DNA of 64,000 bases from Phycisphaerales bacterium (GCA_029260435.1 JAJDDG010000123.1:1-64000); one strand, 5' to 3'. Positions 18,594 through 27,927 are shown, numbered from the stretch's first letter. Notes: generated from the letters alone by a model not told the origin. Program-made: numbers and translations.

Positions 18594-19637
18594 TTACTTG
18601 TCGGACGGGGTGAGATCGATCACGACGGGGAGGTGGTCGGAGGCGTAGCCTTCCGGCGCGGGATCGGTGCGGTAGTCCGCCCCGCTGGGGCGGAGGGGGG
18701 TGCCCAGCACGAACCCGGAATCCTCTGCGAGTTCGTGGTGCAGCGCATCGTTGGCGAGGATGAAGTCGATGACGCGGTTGGACTCGTGGGTGAACATTTT
18801 GGCAGCCTTCGGATCGTTTCGATTGAAGATATCACCGCACCCTGCGGTTTCGGCGTAGACCATCACGGAGTGGTCGGTGTATGTCGCGTTGAAGTCGCCC
18901 AGGACGGCGATGTTTGCGCCGTCGTGTGCGGCTTCGAATTCCTTGATCAACTCGCAGACCTTCTCGGCTTCCTTGTCGCGCCAGTACCCGGAGTGGCGTC
19001 CGGACTTGTGGTGCACAACAAAGAGGGTGAGGTCGTACGCGGGGCCGTTTGTTACATCCGATGGCACCTGCACGGTGACGCGGAGCGGGGAGCGCCGGAA
19101 GACGATGGGTTTGCCGGCGTTCCAGTTTTTACTGTTGCCGTATTTCTCGGGGTGGATGCCGCCGAGCGGGAGCTGGGGCCAGACTTTGTGGTCGGTGATG
19201 GGGTAGCGGGAGAGGACGGCGTTCTCGATGCCGCGCTCCTGCCCGACATCGATGGAGACGATGTGGTCGTAGCCGAGCCCCTGGAGGTATTCGTCGCGGA
19301 ACTCGGTGAGCGCTTCGAGCGACTCGATCTCCTGGAGCGCCACGATATCGGCGTCGAGGCTTTTGAAGATCTTCCCGAGCGCTTCTTTCTCCTCGTCGAA
19401 CTTGATCGACGACATGTCGTCGTTGCGACCGGAGAGCGCGGGGTCGTCTTTGTTGTCGAAGAGATTGAGGAGGTTGTAGGTCGCCAGGCGGATGGTGCCC
19501 TCTGCTTTGGCATTCGGTTCGATGGAGCCGAGGCGGATGTCCTTGTTTTCGCCTCCCGCGTACGCACAAGCGGCGGGGAGGATGGCGGCGAGGGCGAGGG
19601 TGGCGACGATGTGTCCGATACGGCGGGTGGGATTCAT
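18594..19637 (-). CDS. secreted endonuclease/exonuclease/phosphatase-family protein
   Basis: The ATG at 19637 has GGAGAG eight bases upstream and yields a Sec signal peptide (basic MNPTRRIGH, hydrophobic core, cut near AYAGG). The ~347-residue product has EEP-superfamily motifs in order: LATYNLLNLFD, VALQEIES (metal-binding Glu), LFVVHHKSG, VLGDFNAT and YASDHLPVVIDL (catalytic Asp-His). These enzymes are Mg-dependent phosphodiesterases acting on nucleic acids or phospholipids. A secreted nuclease or phosphatase is likely, but the substrate is not decidable here. It starts 12 nt upstream of mnmG and may be co-transcribed with it. Confidence 0.85.
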   Translation of the reverse strand: MNPTRRIGHIVATLALAAILPAACAYAGGENKDIRLGSIEPNAKAEGTIRLATYNLLNLFDNKDDPALSGRNDDMSSIKFDEEKEALGKIFKSLDADIVALQEIESLEALTEFRDEYLQGLGYDHIVSIDVGQERGIENAVLSRYPITDHKVWPQLPLGGIHPEKYGNSKNWNAGKPIVFRRSPLRVTVQVPSDVTNGPAYDLTLFVVHHKSGRHSGYWRDKEAEKVCELIKEFEAAHDGANIAVLGDFNATYTDHSVMVYAETAGCGDIFNRNDPKAAKMFTHESNRVIDFILANDALHHELAEDSGFVLGTPLRPSGADYRTDPAPEGYASDHLPVVIDLTPSDK

Positions 19638-19861
19638 GTGGTGATCTCTCCGGGTGTTGAAGGAGAGATTATAGGGGACGCCCACGCCCGGGCATGTCCG
19701 ACCTTCATAATCACCCTTTCTTCTGCTACAGACGGGGGCGGTTTCGGTTGATCGAGATGTGAGGGAACACAGAAGGAAATGGGGCGTCGATACCAGAAGC
19801 GGGCGCGGGGATCCGGGTCCATCGACTGCGGTTTCTTCACTCTGTTCGTGTGGAGGGTGTC

Positions 19862-20050
19862 ATGCGGCGAATGATCTGGTGTGGGCGGAAATTCGGGGTG
19901 CGGGGTGTGATTCTCGCGGCGGTGGTCCTGGGCGGGGTGGTGGCGGGCGGGTGCGTCCGGCATAAATCACAGATCGAATCGCTGCGCGTAGATCTCCCGG
20001 AGATCGCGCCGGAAAAGGGCGGGACGATGGTGGCGGAGATCGTCGAATAG
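19862..20050 (+). CDS. small lipoprotein
   Basis: The product has 62 residues. GGAGG lies five bases before the ATG. A basic n-region (MRRMIWCGRKFGVRG) and a hydrophobic core end in a VAGGC lipobox, leaving a mature peptide of only ~30 residues with an acidic C-terminus. No family is recognised. The clear signal and ribosome site support a real gene despite its size. It is divergent from the secreted nuclease gene; the 224-nt region between them should hold both promoters. Confidence 0.6.
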   Translation: MRRMIWCGRKFGVRGVILAAVVLGGVVAGGCVRHKSQIESLRVDLPEIAPEKGGTMVAEIVE

Positions 20051-20081
20051 CACCACGGCGGCGCGGTCGAACGATCAACCG

Positions 20082-21443
20082 CTAGGAGATCTCTTCAAAC
20101 TTCGCGGTGAAGTGGCGCAGCGCGGGCGGCTCTTCGATGATCCGCATGCCGAGGAGCGAGTCGCGCTTTTCGTGGAGCTCGACGATCGATTCGGCGACAT
20201 AGTCGATATGGCTCTGGGTGTAGACGCGCCGTGGGATCGCGAGGCGCACGAGTTCCAGCGCCGGCGGCGGCGACCCCGCGCTCGCGAACATCACCGATCC
20301 GATCTCGCATGCGCGGATCCCGCCGACGCGGTAGAGCCCGCAGACAACCGCCTGTCCGGGGAACTGCTCGCGCGGGATGTGCGGACAGAAAGACGAGGCG
20401 TCGATGTAGATCGCGTGCCCGCCCGGCGGTTCGAGGATGCGCACGCCGGCGTCGAGGAGTTTGTTGCCGAGGTATGCGGTGGAGCGGATGCGGTAGTTGA
20501 GGTAGTCCTCGCGGAGGACTTCCTCGAATCCCTGCGCCATCGCTTCGAGGTCTCGCCCGGCGAGACCGCCGTAGGTGACGAAACCCTCGGTGAGGATCAG
20601 CAGGTTGCTCGCGTGCTGGAACATGCTCTTGTCGCGCATCAGCAGGACGCCGCCGATGTTGACGATGCCGTCTTTCTTGGCGGAGATCAGCGCGCCGTCG
20701 GCGAGGTCGAACATCTCGCGGGCGATGTCTTTCGCGGATCTGTCCTGCTGCCCCGCTTCTCGCTGCTTGATGAACCATGCGTTCTCGGCGAAGCGGCAGG
20801 CGTCGAGGAAGAAGGGCACCCCGAACTCGTCGCAGATCGCGCGCACCTCGCGGAGGTTCTCCAGGCTCACCGGCTGCCCGCCGCCCGAGTTGTTTGTGAT
20901 GGTGACGAGCACAACGGGGATACGCTCGGCGCCGACTTCTTCGAAGGTCTTGCGCAGCGCAGCGATATTCATGTTGCCCTTGAACGGGTGCTCGGAGGAC
21001 ATCTCGCCCGCCTCGGGGATGGGCAGGTCGAGCGCCTTGGCACCGGAGTGTTCGGTGTTGGCGCGGGTGGTATCGAAGTGGGCGTTGTTCGGGACGACCT
21101 TGCCCTCGCCGCCGATGAGCTCGAAGAGGATGCGTTCGCTCGCGCGACCCTGGTGGGTCGGGAGGATGTGGGGCATCCCGGTGATCTCGCACATCGTGCT
21201 CTCGAAGCGGTAGTAGGAATCGGCGCCGGCGTACGACTCGTCGGCGCGCATGATCCCGGCCCACTGCTCGGCGGACATCGCGCCGGTGCCCGAATCGGTG
21301 AGCAGGTCGATCACGACATCCCGCGCCCTGACGAGGAACAGGTTGAACGACGCGGCGCGGAGGATCTCCTCGCGCTGTTCGGAGGTGGTCATGTGGATCG
21401 GCTCGACCACCTTGATCTTGAACGGCTCGATAATCGTCGGCAT
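20082..21443 (-). CDS. tnaA: tryptophanase-family beta-eliminating lyase
   Basis: The 453-residue PLP enzyme covers the full family length. Landmarks are IDLLTDSGTGAMS, LPTHQGRASE, TITNNSGGGQPVS, FLDACRFAENAWFIKQRE and SAKKDGIVN with the Schiff-base Lys at about 257. Tryptophanase and tyrosine phenol-lyase are close relatives. The IRACEIGS segment matches tryptophanases better than the tyrosine lyase version, which has an Arg in that loop. The reaction would give indole, pyruvate and ammonia. There is no tnaB permease nearby. A perfect palindrome lies about 45 nt upstream. Confidence 0.85.
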   Translation of the reverse strand: MPTIIEPFKIKVVEPIHMTTSEQREEILRAASFNLFLVRARDVVIDLLTDSGTGAMSAEQWAGIMRADESYAGADSYYRFESTMCEITGMPHILPTHQGRASERILFELIGGEGKVVPNNAHFDTTRANTEHSGAKALDLPIPEAGEMSSEHPFKGNMNIAALRKTFEEVGAERIPVVLVTITNNSGGGQPVSLENLREVRAICDEFGVPFFLDACRFAENAWFIKQREAGQQDRSAKDIAREMFDLADGALISAKKDGIVNIGGVLLMRDKSMFQHASNLLILTEGFVTYGGLAGRDLEAMAQGFEEVLREDYLNYRIRSTAYLGNKLLDAGVRILEPPGGHAIYIDASSFCPHIPREQFPGQAVVCGLYRVGGIRACEIGSVMFASAGSPPPALELVRLAIPRRVYTQSHIDYVAESIVELHEKRDSLLGMRIIEEPPALRHFTAKFEEIS

Positions 21444-21487
21444 GCGAAGTCTCCGGTGTGCGGCGGATCAGGATAGCGGGTGCGAGG

Positions 21488-21503
21488 GCGTACCAGTGTA
21501 CGC
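21488..21503. promoter_or_regulatory. palindrome in the tnaA/metallopeptidase divergent region
   Basis: GCGTAC and GTACGC form a perfect inverted repeat around CAGT, 45 nt upstream of the tnaA start and 105 nt before the divergent peptidase gene. It could be an operator. No matching site is seen elsewhere in the window, and the cognate regulator is unknown. Confidence 0.35.
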
Positions 21504-21607
21504 AACGGCAAGATCCGGGGCTTTGGAGGAATGGACTGGCGCGCGACACAATACACGATCTGTAGCAAGATATACGGGGTAGATTCGCGCTCGCGTATAC
21601 TCGTCGC

Positions 21608-22219
21608 ATGCACCCAGGTGGTTCATCGAAAAGAAAATCGACGCCGCGTGTCCGCGATGGCAAGGCGCAGCGGAAGAACCGCGCCGAACCCACGCCGAAC
21701 TATTGGAATACAAAGCAGGAGGAGTTTGTCATTGATCGTGAGAAACCCGGTCGGGGCTACCGCCACCTTCTCTCGAAGGATGACATCTCCCGCTTTATCC
21801 AGATTATCCCCGGATGGGATGCCATCTCGGAGGGACTCGATGCGATCGTTCTCGCGTCCGGCGACTCGGGCTTATTCGGGTGGCACAATGACGGCGTGGT
21901 CGGCATCTGCGCATGGGAGCGCGATCTCTGGCTCACCGTTGATACGGGGTTTGCCAGCGAGCACCGGGGCATACTCGACCGCCTTAGTGTCGAAACACAC
22001 CCGCTCGGACATGGCGATATCGAATGCCGGTTCGATGAACGAAGCATCAGGCATTTCCAGCTCATGCATATCCTGCTCCACGAACTCGGGCACCACCACG
22101 ACCGGATGAGCAACGGCAACCGCGAACGCGCTTCGCGCGGAGAAGGGTTCGCTGAACAGTTTGCGAATCAGCTTGCGGACTCGATGTGGGATCAGTATTT
22201 CCGCGAGTTCGATATGTAG
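21608..22219 (+). CDS. putative zinc metallopeptidase (HELGH motif)
   Basis: The 203-residue protein has no signal peptide. H158-E-L-G-H162 in LLHELGHHHDR is a HExxH zinc site. The GEGFAEQFA segment about 20 residues later supplies E179 or E183 as a third ligand, as in gluzincins. The rest matches nothing I recognise. A basic N-terminus (SSKRKSTPRVRDGKAQRKNR) might bind nucleic acid. TATACT lies only 7 nt before the ATG, so the mRNA could be leaderless. It is divergent from tnaA and convergent with the kinase gene. Confidence 0.65.
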   Translation: MHPGGSSKRKSTPRVRDGKAQRKNRAEPTPNYWNTKQEEFVIDREKPGRGYRHLLSKDDISRFIQIIPGWDAISEGLDAIVLASGDSGLFGWHNDGVVGICAWERDLWLTVDTGFASEHRGILDRLSVETHPLGHGDIECRFDERSIRHFQLMHILLHELGHHHDRMSNGNRERASRGEGFAEQFANQLADSMWDQYFREFDM

Positions 22220-22316
22220 CTGATCATCGATCGATCGCATGGGGCACATCACGTTTGCTCACAGCTTCATGCACACATTTATGGGTTCGGTGAAGAACTT
22301 GGTGGCGTTGTACAGA

Positions 22317-23150
22317 CTACCTCGGCAGGCAGATCACGAAGTCCGATCCGCGCCCGGGTTCGGAACTGACCGCCAGGCGCCCGCCGTGCTCCTCGGCGAT
22401 CCTGCGCGTTGTGGCGAGCCCGAGTCCGGTGCCGGCCGCTTTGGTGGTGAAGTAGGGCGCGAGGATTTTTTCGATGCGGTCGGCGGGGATGCCGGGCCCG
22501 GTGTCGGTGACGTGCAGGTGCCACTCGGGGGCGTGGTCGCTCGACGCCTGCTCGATGCGCAGGATGAGTTCGCGGGGCGCGTCGTTGTTGTGCTCGCTCA
22601 TCGCCTGGGTTGCGTTGATCATCAGGTTGAGGAGTGCTTGCTTGAGCAGGGCCGCGTCTGCATTTGCGTTCGCGGGCCCGGGCTCGCTCGGCATGATGCG
22701 GAGGCGGACATCCGCCTGCGTCGCTTGCGGTGAGTAGAAATCAACCAGTTCGTCGACGATCTGGTTGAGGTCGTGAGTGCGTTTTTCGAGGTGCATTTTG
22801 CCTGCGAAGCGGAGGAAGTCTTCGAGGATGTCTTTGAGGCGTTCTGCCTCGCGCGTGAGCACCTGCGTGCGGCGTACGAGCCGGGCTTTCTCCTGCTCGT
22901 CCGCCTCCAGGTCGTCAACACCTTCGGCGAGGAGCTGGGCGTTCATGCCGATGGTCGAGAGCGGGTTCTTGATCTCGTGCGCGAGCCCGCCGGTCATCTG
23001 CCCGATCTCCGCCATGCGCTCGGCGGCGAGGGCGCGACGCTGGGCGGCGCGGGCGCGACGGGTCTGACGCTTGACGCTCCAGATCGCCATGGGCACACCG
23101 ACAGCGGCTGCGCAGACAACACCGACGAAAAATGCGGGGAACGGATCCAT
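22317..23150 (-). CDS. sensor histidine kinase, NtrB-like core
   Basis: The 277-residue protein has one N-terminal membrane segment (about 5-25) and then directly the dimerisation helix with H58 in GGLAHEIKNPLST. The ATPase domain has the N box (NLMINATQA), G1 (DTGPGIP) and G2 (GTGLGLATT). No periplasmic sensor, PAS or HAMP domain is visible, so the signal input must be the membrane segment or a partner protein. No response regulator is adjacent. It follows the cold-shock gene by 45 nt on the same strand. Confidence 0.9.
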   Translation of the reverse strand: MDPFPAFFVGVVCAAAVGVPMAIWSVKRQTRRARAAQRRALAAERMAEIGQMTGGLAHEIKNPLSTIGMNAQLLAEGVDDLEADEQEKARLVRRTQVLTREAERLKDILEDFLRFAGKMHLEKRTHDLNQIVDELVDFYSPQATQADVRLRIMPSEPGPANANADAALLKQALLNLMINATQAMSEHNNDAPRELILRIEQASSDHAPEWHLHVTDTGPGIPADRIEKILAPYFTTKAAGTGLGLATTRRIAEEHGGRLAVSSEPGRGSDFVICLPR

Positions 23151-23195
23151 ATCCGGATCAGCGTAGCGGGGTGCTGTGCCTCGTGCGGCGCAGAC

Positions 23196-23507
23196 TCACT
23201 CCGCGGGTGTGCGTTCTTGCTGCGGGACGACCTTGATCTCGACCTCTGCGCCGTCGCCAGCATCCTGGCTTTCCGCGCCTTCCGGGCGATCGACGCGCGT
23301 CGCGTGCCACCCTTTGTCGCCGTTGATCGCGTCGTAGGAGACGTCGGCTCCGTCTTTGAGGACGCGGAAGCCGTCGCCCGAGATCTGGGAGTAGTGCACG
23401 AAGATGTCCTGCCCTTCCGGGCCGACGATGAAGCCGAATCCCTTCTTGGGGTCGAACCACTTGACCGTGCCGATTTGTCCGCTGATTGTTTTTTCTGTTT
23501 CGCTCAT
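23196..23507 (-). CDS. cold-shock-domain protein
   Basis: The ATG at 23507 gives a 103-residue protein. Residues ~10-70 are a cold-shock domain with both RNA-binding motifs (KGFGFI and DIFVHYS) and the KWFDPKKG opening. An unusually long acidic tail of ~35 residues follows (EGAESQDAGDGAEVEI). CspA-type proteins bind single-stranded RNA and melt secondary structure. An in-frame start 21 nt upstream is possible but less typical. The 281-nt upstream region is rich in hairpins. Confidence 0.88.
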   Translation of the reverse strand: MSETEKTISGQIGTVKWFDPKKGFGFIVGPEGQDIFVHYSQISGDGFRVLKDGADVSYDAINGDKGWHATRVDRPEGAESQDAGDGAEVEIKVVPQQERTPAE

Positions 23508-23788
23508 GGGACCCAAACCAAGCTCCAAGGCATAGTCCGCGGGCGTGATCCATCACGCCATCGCACCACGCGGGTCTCAAGCTCGACGGGTCGGAGAGAG
23601 AGGATCCGACCAACCGCCGACGACACCACGAACGGCTCGGTACAAGAGCCGCGTTGCACGGGAGCGGGCATCCTGGCCCTGGGTGCTCCCGGTGGAACGT
23701 CCTAAAACTAACCGCACAGATGCGGAGAGGCAACGGAGAATCCGTGCAATAGCGCAGATCCGGCTATCCATGGGGGTTTACAGTTGGC
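23508..23788 (-). promoter_or_regulatory. long hairpin-rich leader of the cold-shock gene
   Basis: No gene fits between pnp and the cold-shock start. On the minus strand the region can form successive hairpins: arms 23712-23716/23721-23725, 23660-23665/23685-23690 with a nested GGGC/GCCC, 23633-23638/23646-23651, 23589-23595/23605-23611 (GGTCGGA/TCCGACC), and 23542-23548/23553-23559 (GGCGTGA/TCACGCC) about 35 nt before the ATG. All arms are perfect. The first hairpin is followed by TTAGTTTT on the minus strand and may be a weak terminator for pnp. The others may form a structured, temperature-responsive 5' leader as known for cspA in enterobacteria. Confidence 0.45.
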
Positions 23789-25954
23789 TCAGGCGTCTGC
23801 ACCGACGGGTTCGGAGGACTCCTTGGCCTCCTGCATCAACACCTTGCGGGACAACTTGATACGTCCCTGATCGTCCACGTTGATGACCTTGACCTTGATC
23901 TGGTCGCCGATCTTGACCACGTCCGAGACCTTCGAGACGTATTCGTCAGAAAGTTCTGAGACGTGGCACATGCCGTCGGTGCCCGGCGCGAGTTCAATGA
24001 ACGCGCCAAAGTCTTTCACCGAGACAACCTTGCCGGTGTAGACGGTGCCGACCTTGATCTCGGCGCCGAGCGCCTCGACTTCACCAAGTGCGCCCTCGAG
24101 CGAGGGGCCGTCGGAAGAGGAGACCATGACGGAGCCGTCGTCTTCGACATCGATGTTGACGCCCCAACGGTCCTGGATGGCGCGGATGGTTTTGCCGCCG
24201 GGCCCGATGAGCTTGCCGATCTTGTCCGGGTGGATCTTGAGTGTGTGCACGCGCGGGGCGTACTGGGAAATATCGGCACGCGGTTTGGCGATCACGCCTT
24301 CCATCTCCTCGATGATTTCGATGCGCCCCTTGAGCGCTTGCGCGAAGATGCGCTCGATCTGATCGAAGTTGAGCCCGCGGGCTTTGAGGTCCAGCTGGAT
24401 GCCGGTGATGCCGTCGCGGGTGCCGGAGACTTTGAAGTCCATGTCGCCGAAGAAGTCTTCTTCGCCGAGGATGTCGGTGACGAAGACCTCGTTCTCGTCG
24501 TTATCGTCGGTGAAGCGCCCGACGGAGATGCCCGCACAGGTGTTGGCGATGGGCACGCCAGCGTCCATCATCGCGAGGCACCCGCCGCAGACCGAGGCCA
24601 TCGACGAGGAACCGTTGGACTCGGTGATATCGGAGATAATGCGGATGGTGTAGGGGAATTCCTCGGGGTTGGGCATGATGCCGAGCAGCGAGCGTTCGGC
24701 GAGTGCGCCGTGCCCGATCTCGCGCCGCCCCGGGCCCATGATGCGTCCGGCTTCGCCGACGCAGAAGGGGGGGAAGTTGTAGTGCAGGTAGAACTTCTTG
24801 GAGTACTCGGGGATGAGCCCGTCAACGATCTGCTCGTCGCGTCCGGTGCCGAGCGTGCAGGAGACGAGCGACTGCGTCTCGCCGCGCTGGAACATCGCCG
24901 AGCCGTGCGTGCGGTTGAAGTACCCGACGATCATCTCGAGCGGGCGGATCTCTTCGAACTTGCGCCCATCTGCACGGATGCCCTTCTCGACGATGAGCCT
25001 GCGAGTGATCTTCTTCTCAAGCTTGCGGAAGGCGTCGCGCGCCTGGGAGCGCCGGGAGGAGGATTCCGTGTACTCGCCGTAATTGCCGCTGCTGTTTTCG
25101 GCGAAGTGCTCGTCGAGGAACTCGGAGCGGAGCGCATCGATCTTCGCGGAACGCTCGGTCTTGCCCTTGATCTGGCGCAGTTCGGTGAGCTTGGCGTCGC
25201 ACTTGTCGGTGGTGATCTGCATGATCTCGTCCGAGGGCACGGCGAGATTGCCGGCGACCTTCTCGGGCTTGATCTTGTCCACGAGTTCGTTGATGAGCCC
25301 GAGGATTTCCTCGATGGCTTTGTACCCGAACTTGATCGCTTCGAGCACGTCCTCGTCCGGCACCTCGGCGGCACCGACCTCGATCATGTTCACGCCGTCG
25401 CAGTGCCCGGAGAGCACGAGGTCGATATCGGAGAACTCGAGCTGGGTGACGGTCGGGTTGACGACGAACTGGGGGCCGTCGTCGGTGTAGATGCGACCCA
25501 CTCGGACGGTCGCGATCGGGCCCTCGAAGGGCGCATCGGAGAGCGAGAGTGCGGTGCTCGCGGCGACGGAGGCGATGACATCCGAATCGTTCTCGCCGTC
25601 GTGGCTCATGACCCAGCACTGGATCTGGACCTCGTCGATGAAGCCGTCGGGGAACATCGGGCGGATCGGGCGGTCGATCATCCGCATGGTGAGGATTTCT
25701 TTTTCGTTCGGGGCACCTTCGCGTTTGCGGAAGCCGCCTGGGAACTTGCCGCCCGCGGCGGTGCGCTCGCGGTAGTCCACCTGCATCGGGAAGAAGTCCA
25801 GACCCGGGCGGGGCTTGGCACGCATGCACGAGGCCATAACGGTTGTTTCCGCGTAGGACACGATGACACAACTCGACGCGAGCTTGCCGACCTGCCCTGT
25901 CTCCAGGGTCAACATGCGTCCGGCGATCTCACGCTGCACTTTGATAGTGGACAT
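23789..25954 (-). CDS. pnp: polyribonucleotide nucleotidyltransferase (PNPase)
   Basis: The 721-residue exoribonuclease has two RNase PH domains joined by a helical domain. The second holds GRREIGHGALAERSL and DITESNGSSSMASVCGG. A KH domain (IGKLIGPGGKTIRAIQ) and an S1 domain (GTVYTGKVVSVKDFGAFIEL) follow. It degrades RNA 3'-5' phosphorolytically and can add tails. rpsO lies upstream on the same strand, the classic rpsO-pnp order, separated by 212 nt including a terminator-like hairpin. Confidence 0.96.
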   Translation of the reverse strand: MSTIKVQREIAGRMLTLETGQVGKLASSCVIVSYAETTVMASCMRAKPRPGLDFFPMQVDYRERTAAGGKFPGGFRKREGAPNEKEILTMRMIDRPIRPMFPDGFIDEVQIQCWVMSHDGENDSDVIASVAASTALSLSDAPFEGPIATVRVGRIYTDDGPQFVVNPTVTQLEFSDIDLVLSGHCDGVNMIEVGAAEVPDEDVLEAIKFGYKAIEEILGLINELVDKIKPEKVAGNLAVPSDEIMQITTDKCDAKLTELRQIKGKTERSAKIDALRSEFLDEHFAENSSGNYGEYTESSSRRSQARDAFRKLEKKITRRLIVEKGIRADGRKFEEIRPLEMIVGYFNRTHGSAMFQRGETQSLVSCTLGTGRDEQIVDGLIPEYSKKFYLHYNFPPFCVGEAGRIMGPGRREIGHGALAERSLLGIMPNPEEFPYTIRIISDITESNGSSSMASVCGGCLAMMDAGVPIANTCAGISVGRFTDDNDENEVFVTDILGEEDFFGDMDFKVSGTRDGITGIQLDLKARGLNFDQIERIFAQALKGRIEIIEEMEGVIAKPRADISQYAPRVHTLKIHPDKIGKLIGPGGKTIRAIQDRWGVNIDVEDDGSVMVSSSDGPSLEGALGEVEALGAEIKVGTVYTGKVVSVKDFGAFIELAPGTDGMCHVSELSDEYVSKVSDVVKIGDQIKVKVINVDDQGRIKLSRKVLMQEAKESSEPVGADA

Positions 25955-26134
25955 TCTGCGCTATCCCTTCGTTACCACGGTCAACATCGCGCGATGCGCG
26001 GCCCGTGAGCGGTGAACCCGCCCCTCTTGCACCCGGGTTCGGTCAAGGCAGAAGGCGAAGGGCACGCGATCGTTGCGACAAGCATGCACACCGCCTACTG
26101 CCATCCGTCCCGAGGTGGGAGGGGCAATATGTAC

Positions 26135-26160
26135 GAAAAAAGAGCCCGATCGGGCCCTTT
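26135..26160 (-). terminator. intrinsic terminator after rpsO
   Basis: On the minus strand GGGCCC, GATC, GGGCTC form a compact stem-loop followed by TTTTTT (complement of 26136-26141). It starts 7 nt after the rpsO stop and 180 nt before pnp, so it would end or attenuate rpsO transcripts before pnp. The plus strand has only three T residues after the stem. Confidence 0.75.
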
Positions 26161-26166
26161 GAACAG

Positions 26167-26436
26167 TTACCGGCGCAGACCAAGGCTCTGGATGAGCGTC
26201 TGGTAGCGTTCGCGATCCTTGCTCTTCAGGTATGTAGTGAGACGGGTCCGTTTGGAAACCATCCCGAGCAAGCCCCGCCTGGATGAGAAATCGTGCTTGT
26301 GCTCTTTCAGGTGTTCGGTCATCTCACGGATATTTTCCGTGAGCAACGCGACTTGGACCTCGGGCGAACCGGTGTCGCCATCGGTACGCTGATAGTCCTT
26401 GATAAGCTCCGCACGACGCGCGACTGAAATCGCCAT
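26167..26436 (-). CDS. rpsO: 30S ribosomal protein S15
   Basis: The ATG at 26436 gives an 89-residue protein of standard S15 length. [47 protein letters not shown] and [16 protein letters not shown] are the conserved S15 blocks that contact 16S rRNA helices 20-22. An upstream in-frame start would add 17 non-conserved residues and is rejected. The gene is divergent from the aminotransferase. Confidence 0.97.
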   Translation of the reverse strand: MAISVARRAELIKDYQRTDGDTGSPEVQVALLTENIREMTEHLKEHKHDFSSRRGLLGMVSKRTRLTTYLKSKDRERYQTLIQSLGLRR

Positions 26437-26623
26437 ATCCGTTGATCTCGATCTGTCTGAACCAACACCGTACAGGCCCGCCAACAACGGCGAGCCGAGC
26501 GAAGAACAATATCAACCTCCCGGGGACTCGGCAAACCGATGAACCGATGAAGAACCCTGCCGTGGGGTGGAAACAGGCCCGAACTGATCCCGAACTATAC
26601 CCCTCAGGGGTCCGGAGTGAGCG

Positions 26624-27871
26624 ATGGATGTCTCCAGACGAGTGCAGGCGATCAAGCCCAGCGCGACTCTCGCGGTGACCGGAAAAGCCAAAGAAATGCG
26701 GGCCGCCGGGCAGGATGTACTCTCCTTTGCCGCCGGCGAACCAGATTTCGACACCCCGAGCCGGATCAAGGAAGCCGCGAAAGCGGCGCTGAGCGAGGGG
26801 CAGACCAAATACGCCCCCGTCCCCGGTGATCTGAAAACCCGCGAGGTCATCGCCAACAAGCTCCGCGAGGAGAACGCCATCGCGGGGTGTACACCCGATC
26901 ATGTCGTGATCTCGGCGGGCGGCAAACAGTCGCTCTACCAGGTCTTCCAGGCGCTGATCGACCCGCCCGCGCCGGGCGAAACACCTTGGGAGGTGTTGCT
27001 GCCGGTGCCGGGGTGGGTGTCTTACGCCCCCCAGGCGCAGCTCGCGGGGGGGCGGGTCGTCGAACTCGTGACGGATGCAACGAGCGACTTCAAGATCACC
27101 CCCGATCAGCTCCGCTCCGCGATCACGCCCCGCTCGCGCGTGCTGATGCTCAACTCACCATCCAACCCGTGCGGCACGATGTATTCGCCCGAGGAGATCC
27201 GCGCCCTCGCTGCGGTCGTACACGAGACTGCCACGACCGCGCCGGACCTCGTGATCATCTCGGACGAGATCTACGAAAAGCTTATTTTCGGCGGCGACGC
27301 CCACCTCTCGATCGGCTCGATCCCCGAGGTCGCCGAGCGGACGATCACCGTCAACGGCTTGAGCAAGGCGTACTCCATGACCGGGTGGCGCGCCGGGTAT
27401 ATGGGCGGCACGGGCGAGTTTGCGTTGGAAGTGGCGAAGGGAGTGCGCAAGCTCCAGAGCCAGAGCACCACCTCCGTCACCGCGTTTATCCTCCCGGCGA
27501 TCCGGGTCGCGCTCACGCAGTGCGCAGACGACGTCGAAGAAATGCGTCAGGCGTTCGCGGGGCGTGGCGAACTGCTCTACTCGATCGTCTCCGGGTTCGA
27601 GGGCGTGCGGTGCCCCAAACCGACCGGGGCGTTCTACGTCTTCCCGGACCTCTCGGCGTACTTCGGTCGCACCTCCGCTGGCGGGCGGAAGATCGCCAGC
27701 GCGATGGACTTCGCCGGCGCGTTGCTCGAAGAACACCTAGTCGCCTGCGTGCCGGGGGAGGACTTCGGCACCGGCGGCGAGAAGTGCTGCCGCTTCTCGT
27801 TCGCCTGCTCGAAAGAGCAGATCGAACAGGGGATGGACCGGGTCCGCGCGTTTATCGGCGCGTTGAGCTGA
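26624..27871 (+). CDS. class I/II pyridoxal-phosphate aminotransferase, aspartate type
   Basis: The 415-residue protein has GGAG six bases before the ATG. It follows the AspC/AAT-I subgroup: FAAGEPDFDTP near the start, ISAGGKQSLYQVFQAL, NSPSNPCG, ISDEIYEKLIF, and the PLP lysine in VNGLSKAYSMTGWRAGY. Aspartate or aromatic/prephenate transamination are the likely activities, and the exact substrate cannot be set from sequence. The C-terminal part contains a short insertion (GRTSAGGRKIAS). The peptide-transporter genes follow after 56 nt. Confidence 0.9.
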   Translation: MDVSRRVQAIKPSATLAVTGKAKEMRAAGQDVLSFAAGEPDFDTPSRIKEAAKAALSEGQTKYAPVPGDLKTREVIANKLREENAIAGCTPDHVVISAGGKQSLYQVFQALIDPPAPGETPWEVLLPVPGWVSYAPQAQLAGGRVVELVTDATSDFKITPDQLRSAITPRSRVLMLNSPSNPCGTMYSPEEIRALAAVVHETATTAPDLVIISDEIYEKLIFGGDAHLSIGSIPEVAERTITVNGLSKAYSMTGWRAGYMGGTGEFALEVAKGVRKLQSQSTTSVTAFILPAIRVALTQCADDVEEMRQAFAGRGELLYSIVSGFEGVRCPKPTGAFYVFPDLSAYFGRTSAGGRKIASAMDFAGALLEEHLVACVPGEDFGTGGEKCCRFSFACSKEQIEQGMDRVRAFIGALS

Positions 27872-27927
27872 TCCTGCCAAACAGCCGCAAACGGGCGAAC
27901 CGCGCCAAACGCGGGTAGCTTGATCGT

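Noticed and set aside
23963-26008. 681-codon open frame antisense to pnp
   Set aside because: The composition is that of a complement-strand shadow (Gly, Asp, Glu, Val-rich) and pnp on the other strand is certain.
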